Positions 17,913-27,401 of a stretch of DNA of 64,000 bases are shown one piece after another. Numbering within the stretch: position 1 is the first letter of the stretch; every line of letters begins with the position of its first letter. The position numbers and the translations under genes are program-made. A model generated the notes under the pieces. The model had not been told where the DNA came from. It was given only the letters and a program-made list of their open reading frames with translations, and made no database searches. The stretch comes from Pedobacter aquatilis (lineage in GTDB: Bacteria; Bacteroidota; Bacteroidia; Sphingobacteriales; Sphingobacteriaceae), in contig NZ_JAUFPW010000008.1 in the NCBI RefSeq assembly GCF_030409415.1, positions 124,001 to 188,000 on the forward strand, in the 5' to 3' direction.

Positions 17913-20900
17913 ATGCCCAACTTTACTCCAGTTGATTTTGACCCATTTGGGGAGGTAAAGATAATTGAGAAAATTACCGTTACTAGCGAGCCACAGCGGG
18001 AAATATGGCTATCGTGCATTATTGGTGGCGAAGATGCTAATTTATCTTATAATGAGTCTGTTTCTTTAGAAATTACAGGCGAGTTAGACTTTAATGCCCT
18101 TAGTAAAGCAGTAAATGACTTGGTTTTGCGCCATGAAGCTTTACGTTCAACAATCAGCCCTAACGGAGAATCATTAATTATATATAAAGACTTTCCTGTC
18201 GATTTCAGTCTTGTTGACATAAGTCATTTAGACGACCTCACTCAGAAGAAATTTTTAAAATCTTTTGTAAGACAAGCAATGGATAGCTCAATGGATTTGT
18301 ATGAGGGGCCACTATTTAAAGTTTTTTTACACAGATTAAAAACTAAAGAACATTTTTTAACAATAGTAAAACACCATGCAATTGGTGATGGCTGGTCTAC
18401 AGGTATTATACTTGAAGATTTGAGCAAAATGTATAATGCTTACAGTAAAGGTGAAACCTTATTTTTAAATCGCCCTGCGCAAATAAGTGATTATGCTTTG
18501 GCTCAAGCAAAATTCAGAAAATCAACAGATTTCATTAAAACTGAAAACTTCTGGTTAGATATTTTCAAAGATAATGTACCGATTGTTAATTTAGAAACAG
18601 ACTTTCCGCGGCAATCACCAAGAACATATAAAGGTAACCGTATTGATTTTCCATTATCTAAAGATTTTGTTAATAAAATTAAAGCTGTTGGCGCTAAAGC
18701 CGGATGTAGTTTGGTGACAACATTGCTTGCTGCATTTGAAGTATTCCTTTATCAAAAAACAAATCAAAAAGATATTGTTGTGGGCTTACCATCATCGGGT
18801 CAATCGGCAACAGAATTGTATGATGTAGTTGGTCATTGCGTTAATTTACTTCCCTTAAAAACAAAAATTAACACAGAAAGTTCTTTTATTGATTACTTAA
18901 GGAAACGAAAAAGTGAAGTTTTAGACGCTTATGATCATCAAAGACTTACTTTTGGAGAAATTATTAAAAAGCTTTACATCCCAAGAGATCCATCGAGAAT
19001 TACGTTAGTACCTATTGTATTTAACATAGACATGGGCATGGATAATGCCGTAAAGTTTGATGGATTGGAATATAAATTAATTAGCAACCCAAGAGCGTAT
19101 GAAAATTTCGAAATTTTCTTAAATGCAACAGGTTCAAAGGATGGGTTGATTTTGGAATGGTCTTACAATATTGGTTTATTCAAAGAAAGTACGATAAATC
19201 AATTTAATGAGGAGTATTGCAAGCTTCTTGAGAAGATTATTTTAAATCCAACGAATAAAATAAGTGAAATTACTTGTACATCTGACGAAGTTAGATCAAT
19301 TAATGGTAACGAAATGCATATTGTGCCTGGGCAATATTTCGACTTTTTATTTTCAAAAGCGGTAGAAAATTTCCCAACTAAAACTGCAGTCGAATTTAAT
19401 AATAGAAAACTTACCTACCGGGATTTAGACACTAAAGTTGACCAGCTTAGTGCGTTTTTAAAAAACAAGGGAATAAAAAAGGGCGATATTGTTGCTATAT
19501 CAGTTGAGCGATCAATAGAAATGCTGGTTTCTTTATTAGCAATTTTAAGAATCGGGGCGGTTTACCTGCCTCTTGATCCGGAGTATCCGCAAGACAGAAT
19601 TGAATTCATGCTCGAAGACTCAGCAGCTAAACTTTTATTAAACTCAATTCAAAATAAATCGAAATATAAAACAACTGCGGAAGAACTTATTATTGAAGAA
19701 TTTTGGCTTCATTTAAATAAATTTGAGCCGAAGCATTTTAGTGATAGAATTGAGCATGATGATTTAGCATACATTCTTTATACTTCGGGTTCGACAGGAA
19801 TGCCAAAAGGAGTTCAAATTACGCATCAAAATCTGGCGAATTTTTTACTCAGCATGCAAAAAATGCCTGGACTAATTGAAAGTGATAAGCTTCTGGCGAT
19901 AACAACTATCTCTTTCGATATTGCGGGCTTAGAACTTTATCTGCCATTGATAACAGGGGCAACACTTGTTCTTGCTGATACAGATTCAACCCGAGACGGG
20001 CGATTATTGCTAGGTATTTTGGAAGAAAAAGAAATTTCGATTATGCAAGCCACGCCATCAACCTGGCAAATGATGATCGATTCTGGTTGGGAAAAACAAC
20101 ATCCTATTAAAATACTATCTGGAGGAGAAGCTTTACCCAAAGATTTAGCTGATAAGCTGGAGGATTTATCCAGTGAACTTTGGAATATGTATGGCCCAAC
20201 AGAAACTACAATCTGGTCTACCATAAAAAGAATCAAGAAAAGTGATAAACATTTAACAATCGGTTTACCAATCCATAATACACAGATTTATATTGTAGAT
20301 GAAAATGGAAATCAGCTTGCCCGTAATCAGGTTGGGGAAATTTTGATAGGTGGTGATGGCGTAGCATCGGGATATCTTAACAGACCTGAATTAACCTCAG
20401 AAAAATTTATCAATGACGAATTTGGCCCACATAAATTTGCAAAATTATACAAGACAGGTGATTTAGGTAAGATAATTGATAATGGTGAAATTCAATGTCT
20501 TGGGCGAAGCGATAATCAAGTAAAAATAAGAGGTCATAGAATAGAATTAGGTGAAATTGAGTCGATACTTTCTGAGCAGGATGGTGTTAAGCAGGCTGTT
20601 GTATTAGCAAGAGAAGACAACTCAGGTGATAAACGTTTGGTTGCTTATATAACCAGGCAGGATGAGGAAGATATTATTAACAAACAATCAGCATGGAAAG
20701 ACCATTGGGATACGCTATATGAAATTGGTGCAGAAAACAAACAAACTCTTGATGTTTCCGAGCAGAATATAGATGGTGTTTTGTTAGAACATCTTGAAAA
20801 CAGTGATGATTTGAAAAGACAAGCTTTTGAATGGATAGAAACTTCTGTAACAAGAATAAAAGAACAAAAATCAAAGAGAATCTACGAAATTGGTAGTGGT

Positions 20901-23129
20901 GCGGGTCAAATTTTATATGAACTTGCGCCTGAAACAGAATATTATATTGCAACTGACTATGCCGAGGCCGCAATTAATAATATTAATTTGCAATTAAAGG
21001 CTGAACCTGAAAAATGGAAGAATGTAAAAGCATTTACTGCTCCTGCTGATGATTTTTCTGCTATTGGAGATACTCCAGTTGATATGGTATTAATTCACAG
21101 TGTAGCTCAATATTTTGCAGATGCTGATTATCTGCTAGGCGTAATAAGGCAGTCTATTAAATCGATAACTAACGGAGGATGTATTTTTATTGGTGATATG
21201 CAAGGAAAAAATTCTCTGCAGATGTGCCATGCGATGGATCATTTGCCACGCGATTCAGACTCAAATACGATAGAAATTTTTAAAAAAATTGTAAATAACC
21301 GTGTAAGAATTGAGGAAGAATTTGTTGCGGACCCTGCATTTTTTTATGCTCTACCAAAACTTTTTCCAGAAATTAATGGTGTTGACATTCAGCTAAGAAA
21401 GGGTTCATCTTTAAATGAAACCACAAAATATCATTTCGATATTTGGCTTTACATTAATAAAAAAGTAAAAACCGTTAAGCCGCAACTATCTAAAACCTGG
21501 AATGAACTTAATGAAATTGTAAAACTTGAACAGATACTAAATCATAATCCTGGTATCGCTATTGAAGTGAAAAATATCCCAAATTCCAGAACTTCCAAGG
21601 ATTATGCTCTTTTAAAAATTTTAGATTCAGGAAACCCTGAAATGCTTATTCGTGATGTGAAATCAGAGATTAGCTCTGTACATGGTGGGCAAGATCCTGA
21701 TTTTTTCTGGGATTTGGGAGATAAATTAAATTACAATACGCACGTTAGATGGACGACTGATGGAACAGATGGTTTATTTGACGTTATTTTTATTCCAAAA
21801 TCTAATGAACTAACACTACCTGAATTTGCCTCACCAGAAGAACTCAAGAAAAATATTTATGAATTTGCAAGAACACCAATTTCTAATAATGAAATTAATT
21901 TGCCAAAGGAAATAATCGAAGACTGGAAGCGTAATCTGAATGCAGTTTTACCAGCCTATATGGTTCCAGAAGAATTTATAGGCTTAAAAAAGTTCCCATT
22001 AACTCCAAATTTAAAAATTGATAGAAAAGCATTACCAAAACCAGCGATAAAAAAATGCTCAATCGGTTCTGATACCCAAGCCAGACAATATCTTTCTAAA
22101 AATGAAGAATTAGTATCCGATATTTGGAAGGAAATTTTAGGAATAGAAAACCTGAAAGCTGACGACGATTTCTTTGAACTAGGCGGTCACTCATTATTAG
22201 CGGTAAAAGTTATGGTGGCCATCGAAAAATCAACAGGAAAAAGGCTTCCAATTGCAACACTTTTCAATAATTCTACAATAGAGAAATTAGCAAGGCAAAT
22301 TTCAGACGAAAAACCTGAATATAATTGGGATGCATTGGTTCCGATTAAAACTAAAGGTTCTAAAACGCCCTTATTTTTGATTCATGGTGGCGGTTTAAAC
22401 ATATTATTATTTAAATCAATTAGTAACTATTTTGATGATGACCAACCTGTTTACGGTTTGCAGGCATTAGGTTTAAACCATGAGACTAATGTGCCAAGTA
22501 CCATGAATGAGATTGCGAAACGCTACATCAAGGAGATATTAGAAGTAAATCCAAATGGTCCGTATGCAATTGCAGGTTATTCTTTAGGCGGATTTATAGC
22601 ATTTGAAATTGCAAAAGAATTGAAAATGATGGGCAAAGAAATTAAGCTCCTGGGCGTTATGGATACCTACGCTGGTAATAATGAGATAATAGATAGTAAA
22701 GCAAATCATATACTTAAGAAAGTTAAACGTCAATTTAACAAGGTTCCTTTCTTCACAAAATCGTTCATAAATAGTCCAAAAGAAGCGATAGAATATCAGC
22801 TGACGGTAACTAAAAATAAAATTGAAAAAATTAGAAGCAATAGTGCTGTTACAAAAGATGTGTTAACAGCATACGAAACTGAAATTTACAAAAACTACAA
22901 TATTGCTCATAATAATTACTTTTTGGAACCAGCAGATTTAAAAGTTACGTTATTTAGGGTTGCCAAAAGACTATACTATCTAGACGATCTTGTTCATTTA
23001 GGTTGGGGGAAATTTGCGAAAAAAGGTGTTGAGGTACACGAAATACCTGGCGACCATAAAACGTTTCTATTCCCCCCAAATGATAAGATGTTTGCAGAAA
23101 TACTTCAGAAAAAGCTTGATTCAATTTAA
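17913..23129 (+). CDS. NRPS: C-A(Gly)-N-methyltransferase-PCP-thioesterase
   Basis: The 1738-aa protein opens with a condensation domain (about 20-450) with HHAIGDG at 154-160. The adenylation domain (about 470-930 plus a C-terminal part to about 1375) has YTSGSTG near 622, FDIAG near 668 and YGPTETT near 759. By alignment to GrsA, its pocket residues read D-I-L-Q-L-G-M-I-W, one change from the glycine code DILQLGLIW. A methyltransferase is inserted in the A domain (about 930-1190, SAM motif EIGSGAGQ near 992), the usual position of N-methyltransferases. A carrier (GGHS, Ser1427) and a thioesterase (GYSLGG, Ser1557; His1715) end the line. It should add N-methylglycine (sarcosine) to the chain from the upstream protein and release it by hydrolysis or cyclisation. 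Confidence 0.94.
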   Translation: MPNFTPVDFDPFGEVKIIEKITVTSEPQREIWLSCIIGGEDANLSYNESVSLEITGELDFNALSKAVNDLVLRHEALRSTISPNGESLIIYKDFPVDFSLVDISHLDDLTQKKFLKSFVRQAMDSSMDLYEGPLFKVFLHRLKTKEHFLTIVKHHAIGDGWSTGIILEDLSKMYNAYSKGETLFLNRPAQISDYALAQAKFRKSTDFIKTENFWLDIFKDNVPIVNLETDFPRQSPRTYKGNRIDFPLSKDFVNKIKAVGAKAGCSLVTTLLAAFEVFLYQKTNQKDIVVGLPSSGQSATELYDVVGHCVNLLPLKTKINTESSFIDYLRKRKSEVLDAYDHQRLTFGEIIKKLYIPRDPSRITLVPIVFNIDMGMDNAVKFDGLEYKLISNPRAYENFEIFLNATGSKDGLILEWSYNIGLFKESTINQFNEEYCKLLEKIILNPTNKISEITCTSDEVRSINGNEMHIVPGQYFDFLFSKAVENFPTKTAVEFNNRKLTYRDLDTKVDQLSAFLKNKGIKKGDIVAISVERSIEMLVSLLAILRIGAVYLPLDPEYPQDRIEFMLEDSAAKLLLNSIQNKSKYKTTAEELIIEEFWLHLNKFEPKHFSDRIEHDDLAYILYTSGSTGMPKGVQITHQNLANFLLSMQKMPGLIESDKLLAITTISFDIAGLELYLPLITGATLVLADTDSTRDGRLLLGILEEKEISIMQATPSTWQMMIDSGWEKQHPIKILSGGEALPKDLADKLEDLSSELWNMYGPTETTIWSTIKRIKKSDKHLTIGLPIHNTQIYIVDENGNQLARNQVGEILIGGDGVASGYLNRPELTSEKFINDEFGPHKFAKLYKTGDLGKIIDNGEIQCLGRSDNQVKIRGHRIELGEIESILSEQDGVKQAVVLAREDNSGDKRLVAYITRQDEEDIINKQSAWKDHWDTLYEIGAENKQTLDVSEQNIDGVLLEHLENSDDLKRQAFEWIETSVTRIKEQKSKRIYEIGSGAGQILYELAPETEYYIATDYAEAAINNINLQLKAEPEKWKNVKAFTAPADDFSAIGDTPVDMVLIHSVAQYFADADYLLGVIRQSIKSITNGGCIFIGDMQGKNSLQMCHAMDHLPRDSDSNTIEIFKKIVNNRVRIEEEFVADPAFFYALPKLFPEINGVDIQLRKGSSLNETTKYHFDIWLYINKKVKTVKPQLSKTWNELNEIVKLEQILNHNPGIAIEVKNIPNSRTSKDYALLKILDSGNPEMLIRDVKSEISSVHGGQDPDFFWDLGDKLNYNTHVRWTTDGTDGLFDVIFIPKSNELTLPEFASPEELKKNIYEFARTPISNNEINLPKEIIEDWKRNLNAVLPAYMVPEEFIGLKKFPLTPNLKIDRKALPKPAIKKCSIGSDTQARQYLSKNEELVSDIWKEILGIENLKADDDFFELGGHSLLAVKVMVAIEKSTGKRLPIATLFNNSTIEKLARQISDEKPEYNWDALVPIKTKGSKTPLFLIHGGGLNILLFKSISNYFDDDQPVYGLQALGLNHETNVPSTMNEIAKRYIKEILEVNPNGPYAIAGYSLGGFIAFEIAKELKMMGKEIKLLGVMDTYAGNNEIIDSKANHILKKVKRQFNKVPFFTKSFINSPKEAIEYQLTVTKNKIEKIRSNSAVTKDVLTAYETEIYKNYNIAHNNYFLEPADLKVTLFRVAKRLYYLDDLVHLGWGKFAKKGVEVHEIPGDHKTFLFPPNDKMFAEILQKKLDSI

Positions 23130-23140
23130 AATATGATTAA

Positions 23141-23827
23141 ATGAAAAGTCTATTAACTCCGGATATTAATTGGCAAACAGTAGAATGGAATTTAGATTTA
23201 ACCCAAATACATATTTTCAAAATTAATGTTCCTGAAAAATTTAGAGATATATCGGCCAGTTACAAAAGTGTTTTGTCTGATCTAGAAATTTCAAAGGCCG
23301 AGAAATATGTTCAATTAAATGATAAAGAGCGATTTATTACAAGTAAGTATTTTTTGAGGTTAATACTTTCAAAATTTATAAACATCATGCCCGTCGACGT
23401 GAAGTTTGATTTTCAGAACAACAAGAAACCGCAATTAAATGGAATAGAATTTAATGTTTCGCACAGTGGATCGATAATATTAATTGCGGTTAGCAATAAA
23501 GCGATAGGAATTGATGTTGAATTTACAGATAAATTTTTCAATTTTGAATCAATCTTAGAAGTTTGTTTTCATGCAGATGAAAAAGAAAATTTAGTCAGAA
23601 CCCATAAGAACACTTTCTACACAATCTGGACAAGAAAGGAAGCGCTATTAAAAGCTACAGGAGAAGGTTTGGTTGACAATCTGGAAACAATAAATACTCT
23701 CACCAATTCCATTAAACGAAGCGACAAATTTTATGAATTAAAAAGTTTCTTTGTTCAAAGAGATTATATTGCAAGTATTGCTTATCAATCAACTGAAGAA
23801 AATCATTTCAAATTTTGGCAATTCTAA
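23141..23827 (+). CDS. 4'-phosphopantetheinyl transferase, Sfp type
   Basis: It transfers the phosphopantetheine arm of coenzyme A to the carrier-domain serines of the two synthetases. The 228-aa length is normal for the Sfp group. Motifs are NVSHSG (105-110), GIDVE (123-127; Mg2+-binding Asp and Glu) and WTRKEALLK (163-171). The start at 23141 lies 11 nt after the NRPS stop, so the three genes form one operon. It is the last gene of the cluster and meets the oppositely transcribed glycosyltransferase with 1 nt between stop codons. No dedicated transporter or resistance gene follows. Confidence 0.94.
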   Translation: MKSLLTPDINWQTVEWNLDLTQIHIFKINVPEKFRDISASYKSVLSDLEISKAEKYVQLNDKERFITSKYFLRLILSKFINIMPVDVKFDFQNNKKPQLNGIEFNVSHSGSIILIAVSNKAIGIDVEFTDKFFNFESILEVCFHADEKENLVRTHKNTFYTIWTRKEALLKATGEGLVDNLETINTLTNSIKRSDKFYELKSFFVQRDYIASIAYQSTEENHFKFWQF

Positions 23828-23828
23828 G

Positions 23829-24995
23829 CTATTTTCTCTTAGATTTTTCCCATGCTGCGCTTTGATTTTTTCTAATATACCGGAAAATACCAGCAATAAC
23901 AGCATAGTTCATCACACAGAAATAATATGGTATAAAAAATATTTTAATTTTGATGTTCCTACTTTCAAAAAACCAACCGGCTAAGCTAAGTATATAAAAA
24001 ACCACTTGAGCGATTAATATTGTCTTGTAAAGTATTAAATCTGTTTCGGCAACAATAAGAATGTTTAATAATAATATGGCAATTAATAAAAATGGCGTAA
24101 TTGTCCAACGTAGCACACGATGAGAAATGTACTGAAATGTTAATAAAGGATAGTAAAAAGGATTTGCTGCTTTTTTTAACCTTAAAGTAGATTGTAGTCC
24201 GCCTGCTGCAATTCTAATTTTTCGTTTTAATTCCTCTTTTGTATTGGCAGATGCAGTTTCCATTGCGTAGGCATTAGCTTCATAAGCAATTATGTATCCT
24301 TTTTCAGCGATTCTCATCGCAATCATATGATCATCAATAATAGAATCAGCCTCTACAGGTTGGTACAAATTTGTCCGGATACTGAACAATTCTCCTGCCG
24401 CACCAACGTTCGAATACAATTCGTAATCCCATTTCTTTAGATAAGATTCATATTTCCAGTAAAAGCCCTCTCCTGCAGAACTTGCATCGGCAAATTCATC
24501 AACCATAATTCGCTTTTCACCCGCAACAGCTCCTACCCTTTTATTTTGATAATGCTTAATCAATTCTTTTATGGCTTGTTTATTTAGAAACGTATTCGCA
24601 TCTGTAAAAACAATAATTTCGTTTTCAACCTTCGGAATTGCCCTTTTAATCGCCGCCATTTTTCCGGTTCTGATATCTTCATGCATTAAAAATATTTCGG
24701 AAAAATGCTTTATCCTTTCTGGTGTAGAATCTGAAGAACCATCGGTAATGAATATAATTTGTAGCTTCTCCTTTGGATAATCTAATTCGAGCGTGTTTTT
24801 TATTTTATCCTCAATTATATCCTCTTCATTATAGGCTGCAACCAATATGGTAACAGTAGGAAGTTCAATTTGGTCGGTAAATAATTTTTCTTTAACGAAA
24901 ATCCTTTTTATTTTAACTAAAAAGAAAAGAAGGAAACCATAACCAACAAAAGTATAAAATACAATAAAAAGAGAAATCCAGAAAGCTAATATCAT
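23829..24995 (-). CDS. Membrane glycosyltransferase, GT2 (cellulose-synthase-like)
   Basis: The 388-aa inner-membrane protein has an N-terminal membrane helix (about 3-25), a cytosolic GT2 domain (about 45-260) and two or three C-terminal membrane helices (about 290-375). Family motifs are VTILVAAYNEED, the nucleotide-sugar DxD-type FTDANT, and DDHMIAMRIAEKG. The layout fits processive or lipid-linked hexosyltransferases of exopolysaccharide clusters. The typical QxxRW of full synthases is not evident; RKIRIAAGGLQS takes its place. It is probably cotranscribed with the rhamnosyltransferase-like gene 8 nt upstream. Sugar and acceptor are unknown. Confidence 0.87.
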   Translation of the reverse strand: MILAFWISLFIVFYTFVGYGFLLFFLVKIKRIFVKEKLFTDQIELPTVTILVAAYNEEDIIEDKIKNTLELDYPKEKLQIIFITDGSSDSTPERIKHFSEIFLMHEDIRTGKMAAIKRAIPKVENEIIVFTDANTFLNKQAIKELIKHYQNKRVGAVAGEKRIMVDEFADASSAGEGFYWKYESYLKKWDYELYSNVGAAGELFSIRTNLYQPVEADSIIDDHMIAMRIAEKGYIIAYEANAYAMETASANTKEELKRKIRIAAGGLQSTLRLKKAANPFYYPLLTFQYISHRVLRWTITPFLLIAILLLNILIVAETDLILYKTILIAQVVFYILSLAGWFFESRNIKIKIFFIPYYFCVMNYAVIAGIFRYIRKNQSAAWEKSKRK

Positions 24996-25003
24996 AGGGA
25001 AAA

Positions 25004-25918
25004 TTATATTTTAATACCTAAAGTTTTGCTATTTATTTTATTAGTAAAATTCCAGGTCAAGCCTTTTATAAGCCATTTAATAAGGTCTTTTCTGCCTTTT
25101 AAAAGATAGGCTATTACTTGCTTGGTACAAGCTATAAAAATATAATAAAAGCTAAACAAAACAGTATTTAATAAATTGGTATTTCTTCTGATGAAAAGCA
25201 TTCTATTGCGGGTCATGAAATAAGTTTTTACAGCGCTTTCTTTACCAACACTCATCGATTCTTTATGGTAAATTTTTGCCTTTCCGGTAAACCAGATTTT
25301 CTTTCCAGACTTTTTAAATTTTTCACACCAATCTAATTCTTCATAGTAGAGAAAAAACTCTTCGGCCATTAACCCTGCAGTTGCTAAATCTATTTTACGA
25401 CAAAGCATAGCAGCGCCATGGCAAAATCCGGTTTCTCGACTATCACCATCATACTGTCCTGTATTAATTTCCATGCTGCCAATTCCTTTATTCCTGCAAG
25501 TCAGGTAATTCATATCTGTAAAACCGGCATATTGAATAGTATTTGTCGCATCATGATATAAAATTAATGGAGATAACAATCCAATTTCAGGATTTTGTTC
25601 CAGCTCTTTTACCATTGTATCTATAAAACCAGAAGTTATCTCTGTATCGTTATTTAAAAGCAAAAGATAATCGCCAGAAGCTACATTTATACCCAAATTG
25701 TTACCGCCTGCGAAACCAAGATTTTTATCAGAGCGTATGTATAATAATTCAGGAAAAATGGCTCTATATTCATCCTCAAACTGTTCATTACTACCATTAT
25801 CTACTAAAATTATTTCGATTTTATAATTTTCAGATGGGTGTTCTTTAATAGATTTTAAAAAATCTATATTAACCTGACGCTGATTAAAATTTACTGTTAC
25901 AATAGAGACCGATTTCAT
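25004..25918 (-). CDS. GT2 glycosyltransferase, rhamnosyltransferase-like
   Basis: The 304-aa cytosolic or peripheral membrane enzyme has the GT2 entry motif VSIVTVNFNQR at the N-terminus. NKNLGFAGGNNLGI and LLLNNDTEI (DxD region) follow, then FLYYEELDWCEKFKKSG near residue 190. This set is typical of the WbbL/RfbF group that adds rhamnose or related deoxysugars to lipid-linked glycans. The C-terminus is basic and partly hydrophobic, suggesting membrane association. It is the first gene of a two-gene leftward unit. The 260-nt divergent gap before the next gene holds no promoter that I can support. Confidence 0.87.
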   Translation of the reverse strand: MKSVSIVTVNFNQRQVNIDFLKSIKEHPSENYKIEIILVDNGSNEQFEDEYRAIFPELLYIRSDKNLGFAGGNNLGINVASGDYLLLLNNDTEITSGFIDTMVKELEQNPEIGLLSPLILYHDATNTIQYAGFTDMNYLTCRNKGIGSMEINTGQYDGDSRETGFCHGAAMLCRKIDLATAGLMAEEFFLYYEELDWCEKFKKSGKKIWFTGKAKIYHKESMSVGKESAVKTYFMTRNRMLFIRRNTNLLNTVLFSFYYIFIACTKQVIAYLLKGRKDLIKWLIKGLTWNFTNKINSKTLGIKI

Positions 25919-26178
25919 GAATTGTAAAAATATAGATTAGATAATTGATATCATAAATTAATAACCTAAAGTTTTCTAATTTAATTTTAATCACAAAAAC
26001 CTTAAAGCATTAAAGTATCCGAAATTATACATAGACACTTCATTTTTGAACAATTTTTTAAAGCTTATTACATAATATATTTATACATTTGGTATGTAAA
26101 TCTTCTCATGAAAATTTTACAATACAAGTTGGATTTAAGTATTTGAATTCAACTGTATATCATACCTAAAAACACATT

Positions 26179-27051
26179 ATGCGCATAGCTCATCTAATAT
26201 TAACGTATACAGATCCGAAGCAAACCGAAAGAATGATTAAGAGCATGGAGCATAAAGATTTTGATTTTTATATTCATGTTGATAAAAAATTTGACATAAA
26301 TCCTCATTTGTTTTTAAAAAGTATATCCAATGTTTATTTTATCAATAATAGAGTAGATGTAAAATGGGCTGGATACAATACTGTTAAAGCCACATTTGAG
26401 TGTATAAAAGAAATCGTAAATACTGGAATCAAGTATGATTATATTAACTTTTTAAGCGGACAAGATTATCCTTTAAAATCGGCCGATGAGATAATGTTAT
26501 TTTTTTCTAAAAATATTGGCAAAGAGTTTTTAAGCTATAGAGACATTAAAAACGATTGGAAAGAAGGGTTAATAAGAATGGAAAAATACTTTCTTTCTAA
26601 TTACTCATTTAAAGGAAAAAATACGATTGAAAATATTCTAAACTATATAATGCCTAAGAGAAAAATGCCCTATAATCTGCATCCTTATGGCAAATCTATG
26701 TTTTGGATGTTAAGCCCCGAGACAGCTATGTACGTAGTTAACAAAGTAGAACAAGATAAAAAATTAATAAACTTTTTTTCGCTATGCTGGGCTAGCGACG
26801 AATTTGTTTTCCAAACGATATTACTTAATTCAAACCTTAAGCACAAAGTTGTAAATAATAATTACAGGTACATAGATTGGTCTTTAGGTGGCGCAAATCC
26901 TAAAGTTTTAGACGAAACTGATTTTGAAAAAATAAAAGAAGCAGATATGCTTTTTACCCGAAAGGTAAATAAAGATATAAGTGGCAAATTATTAGATTTA
27001 ATTGATGCCAAACTATTAACACTTCTCACACTTTTTACATGGGTCACATAA
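26179..27051 (+). CDS. Core-2/I-branching-type glycosyltransferase (GT14)
   Basis: The 290-aa protein opens with MRIAHLILTYTDPKQ and has the FLSGQDYPLK motif near residue 95, hallmarks of the bacterial core-2/I-branching beta-1,6-N-acetylglucosaminyltransferase family. It is a single cytosolic domain without membrane helices. The family adds branching sugars, in bacteria to surface glycans. It is paralogous to the gene at 40683-41540, sharing the start, the Q-D-Y-P-L motif and the NNxxRYIDxSxG segment near the C-terminus. It overlaps the next gene by 13 bp, indicating translational coupling in the rightward operon. Confidence 0.87.
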   Translation: MRIAHLILTYTDPKQTERMIKSMEHKDFDFYIHVDKKFDINPHLFLKSISNVYFINNRVDVKWAGYNTVKATFECIKEIVNTGIKYDYINFLSGQDYPLKSADEIMLFFSKNIGKEFLSYRDIKNDWKEGLIRMEKYFLSNYSFKGKNTIENILNYIMPKRKMPYNLHPYGKSMFWMLSPETAMYVVNKVEQDKKLINFFSLCWASDEFVFQTILLNSNLKHKVVNNNYRYIDWSLGGANPKVLDETDFEKIKEADMLFTRKVNKDISGKLLDLIDAKLLTLLTLFTWVT

Positions 27052-27401
27052 TTAACCTCACAACATTTAAAGACAGCCGCGGGATTTTAACTGTTCTTGA
27101 TAAAGTAGTCGATTTTGAAATTAAGAGATTATTCTATATCTACGCAGTAGATGATTCAGACCGTGGTGGACACAGACATCACAATACTTACCAAGCTGCT
27201 ATTTGCATACAAGGTTCTTGCAAAATTTCCAATAACGATGGAGAGAAACAAGAGATTTTCGATTTAGATTCTCCGGAAAAATGTTTGATTTTAGAACCTA
27301 AAGACTGGCATGTAATGCACGATTTTTCTACTGATGCTATTCTTTTGGTTTTAGCTTCTACAGCATTCGATCCTAAAGATTATATTTATGAGCCATACTA
27401 G
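27039..27401 (+). CDS. FdtA/WxcM-type sugar 3,4-ketoisomerase (cupin)
   Basis: The 120-aa single-cupin protein has FKDSRGILTVLD near the N-terminus and the metal/substrate motif GGHRHHNTYQA near residues 43-53. Family members isomerise dTDP-4-keto-6-deoxyglucose to the 3-keto sugar. It overlaps both neighbours (13 and 14 bp) and is directly followed by a DegT-type aminotransferase. Together they would make a dTDP-3-amino-3,6-dideoxyhexose (Fuc3N or Qui3N; the stereochemistry cannot be read here). RmlA and RmlB, which make the precursor, are not in the window. Confidence 0.88.
   Translation: MGHIINLTTFKDSRGILTVLDKVVDFEIKRLFYIYAVDDSDRGGHRHHNTYQAAICIQGSCKISNNDGEKQEIFDLDSPEKCLILEPKDWHVMHDFSTDAILLVLASTAFDPKDYIYEPY

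Noticed and set aside
11329..23129. Siderophore or lipopeptide synthetase
   Set aside because: No catechol or hydroxamate genes, no TonB receptor next to it and no fatty-acyl ligase; the initiating A domain has the amino-acid Asp, so a lipid start is unlikely.
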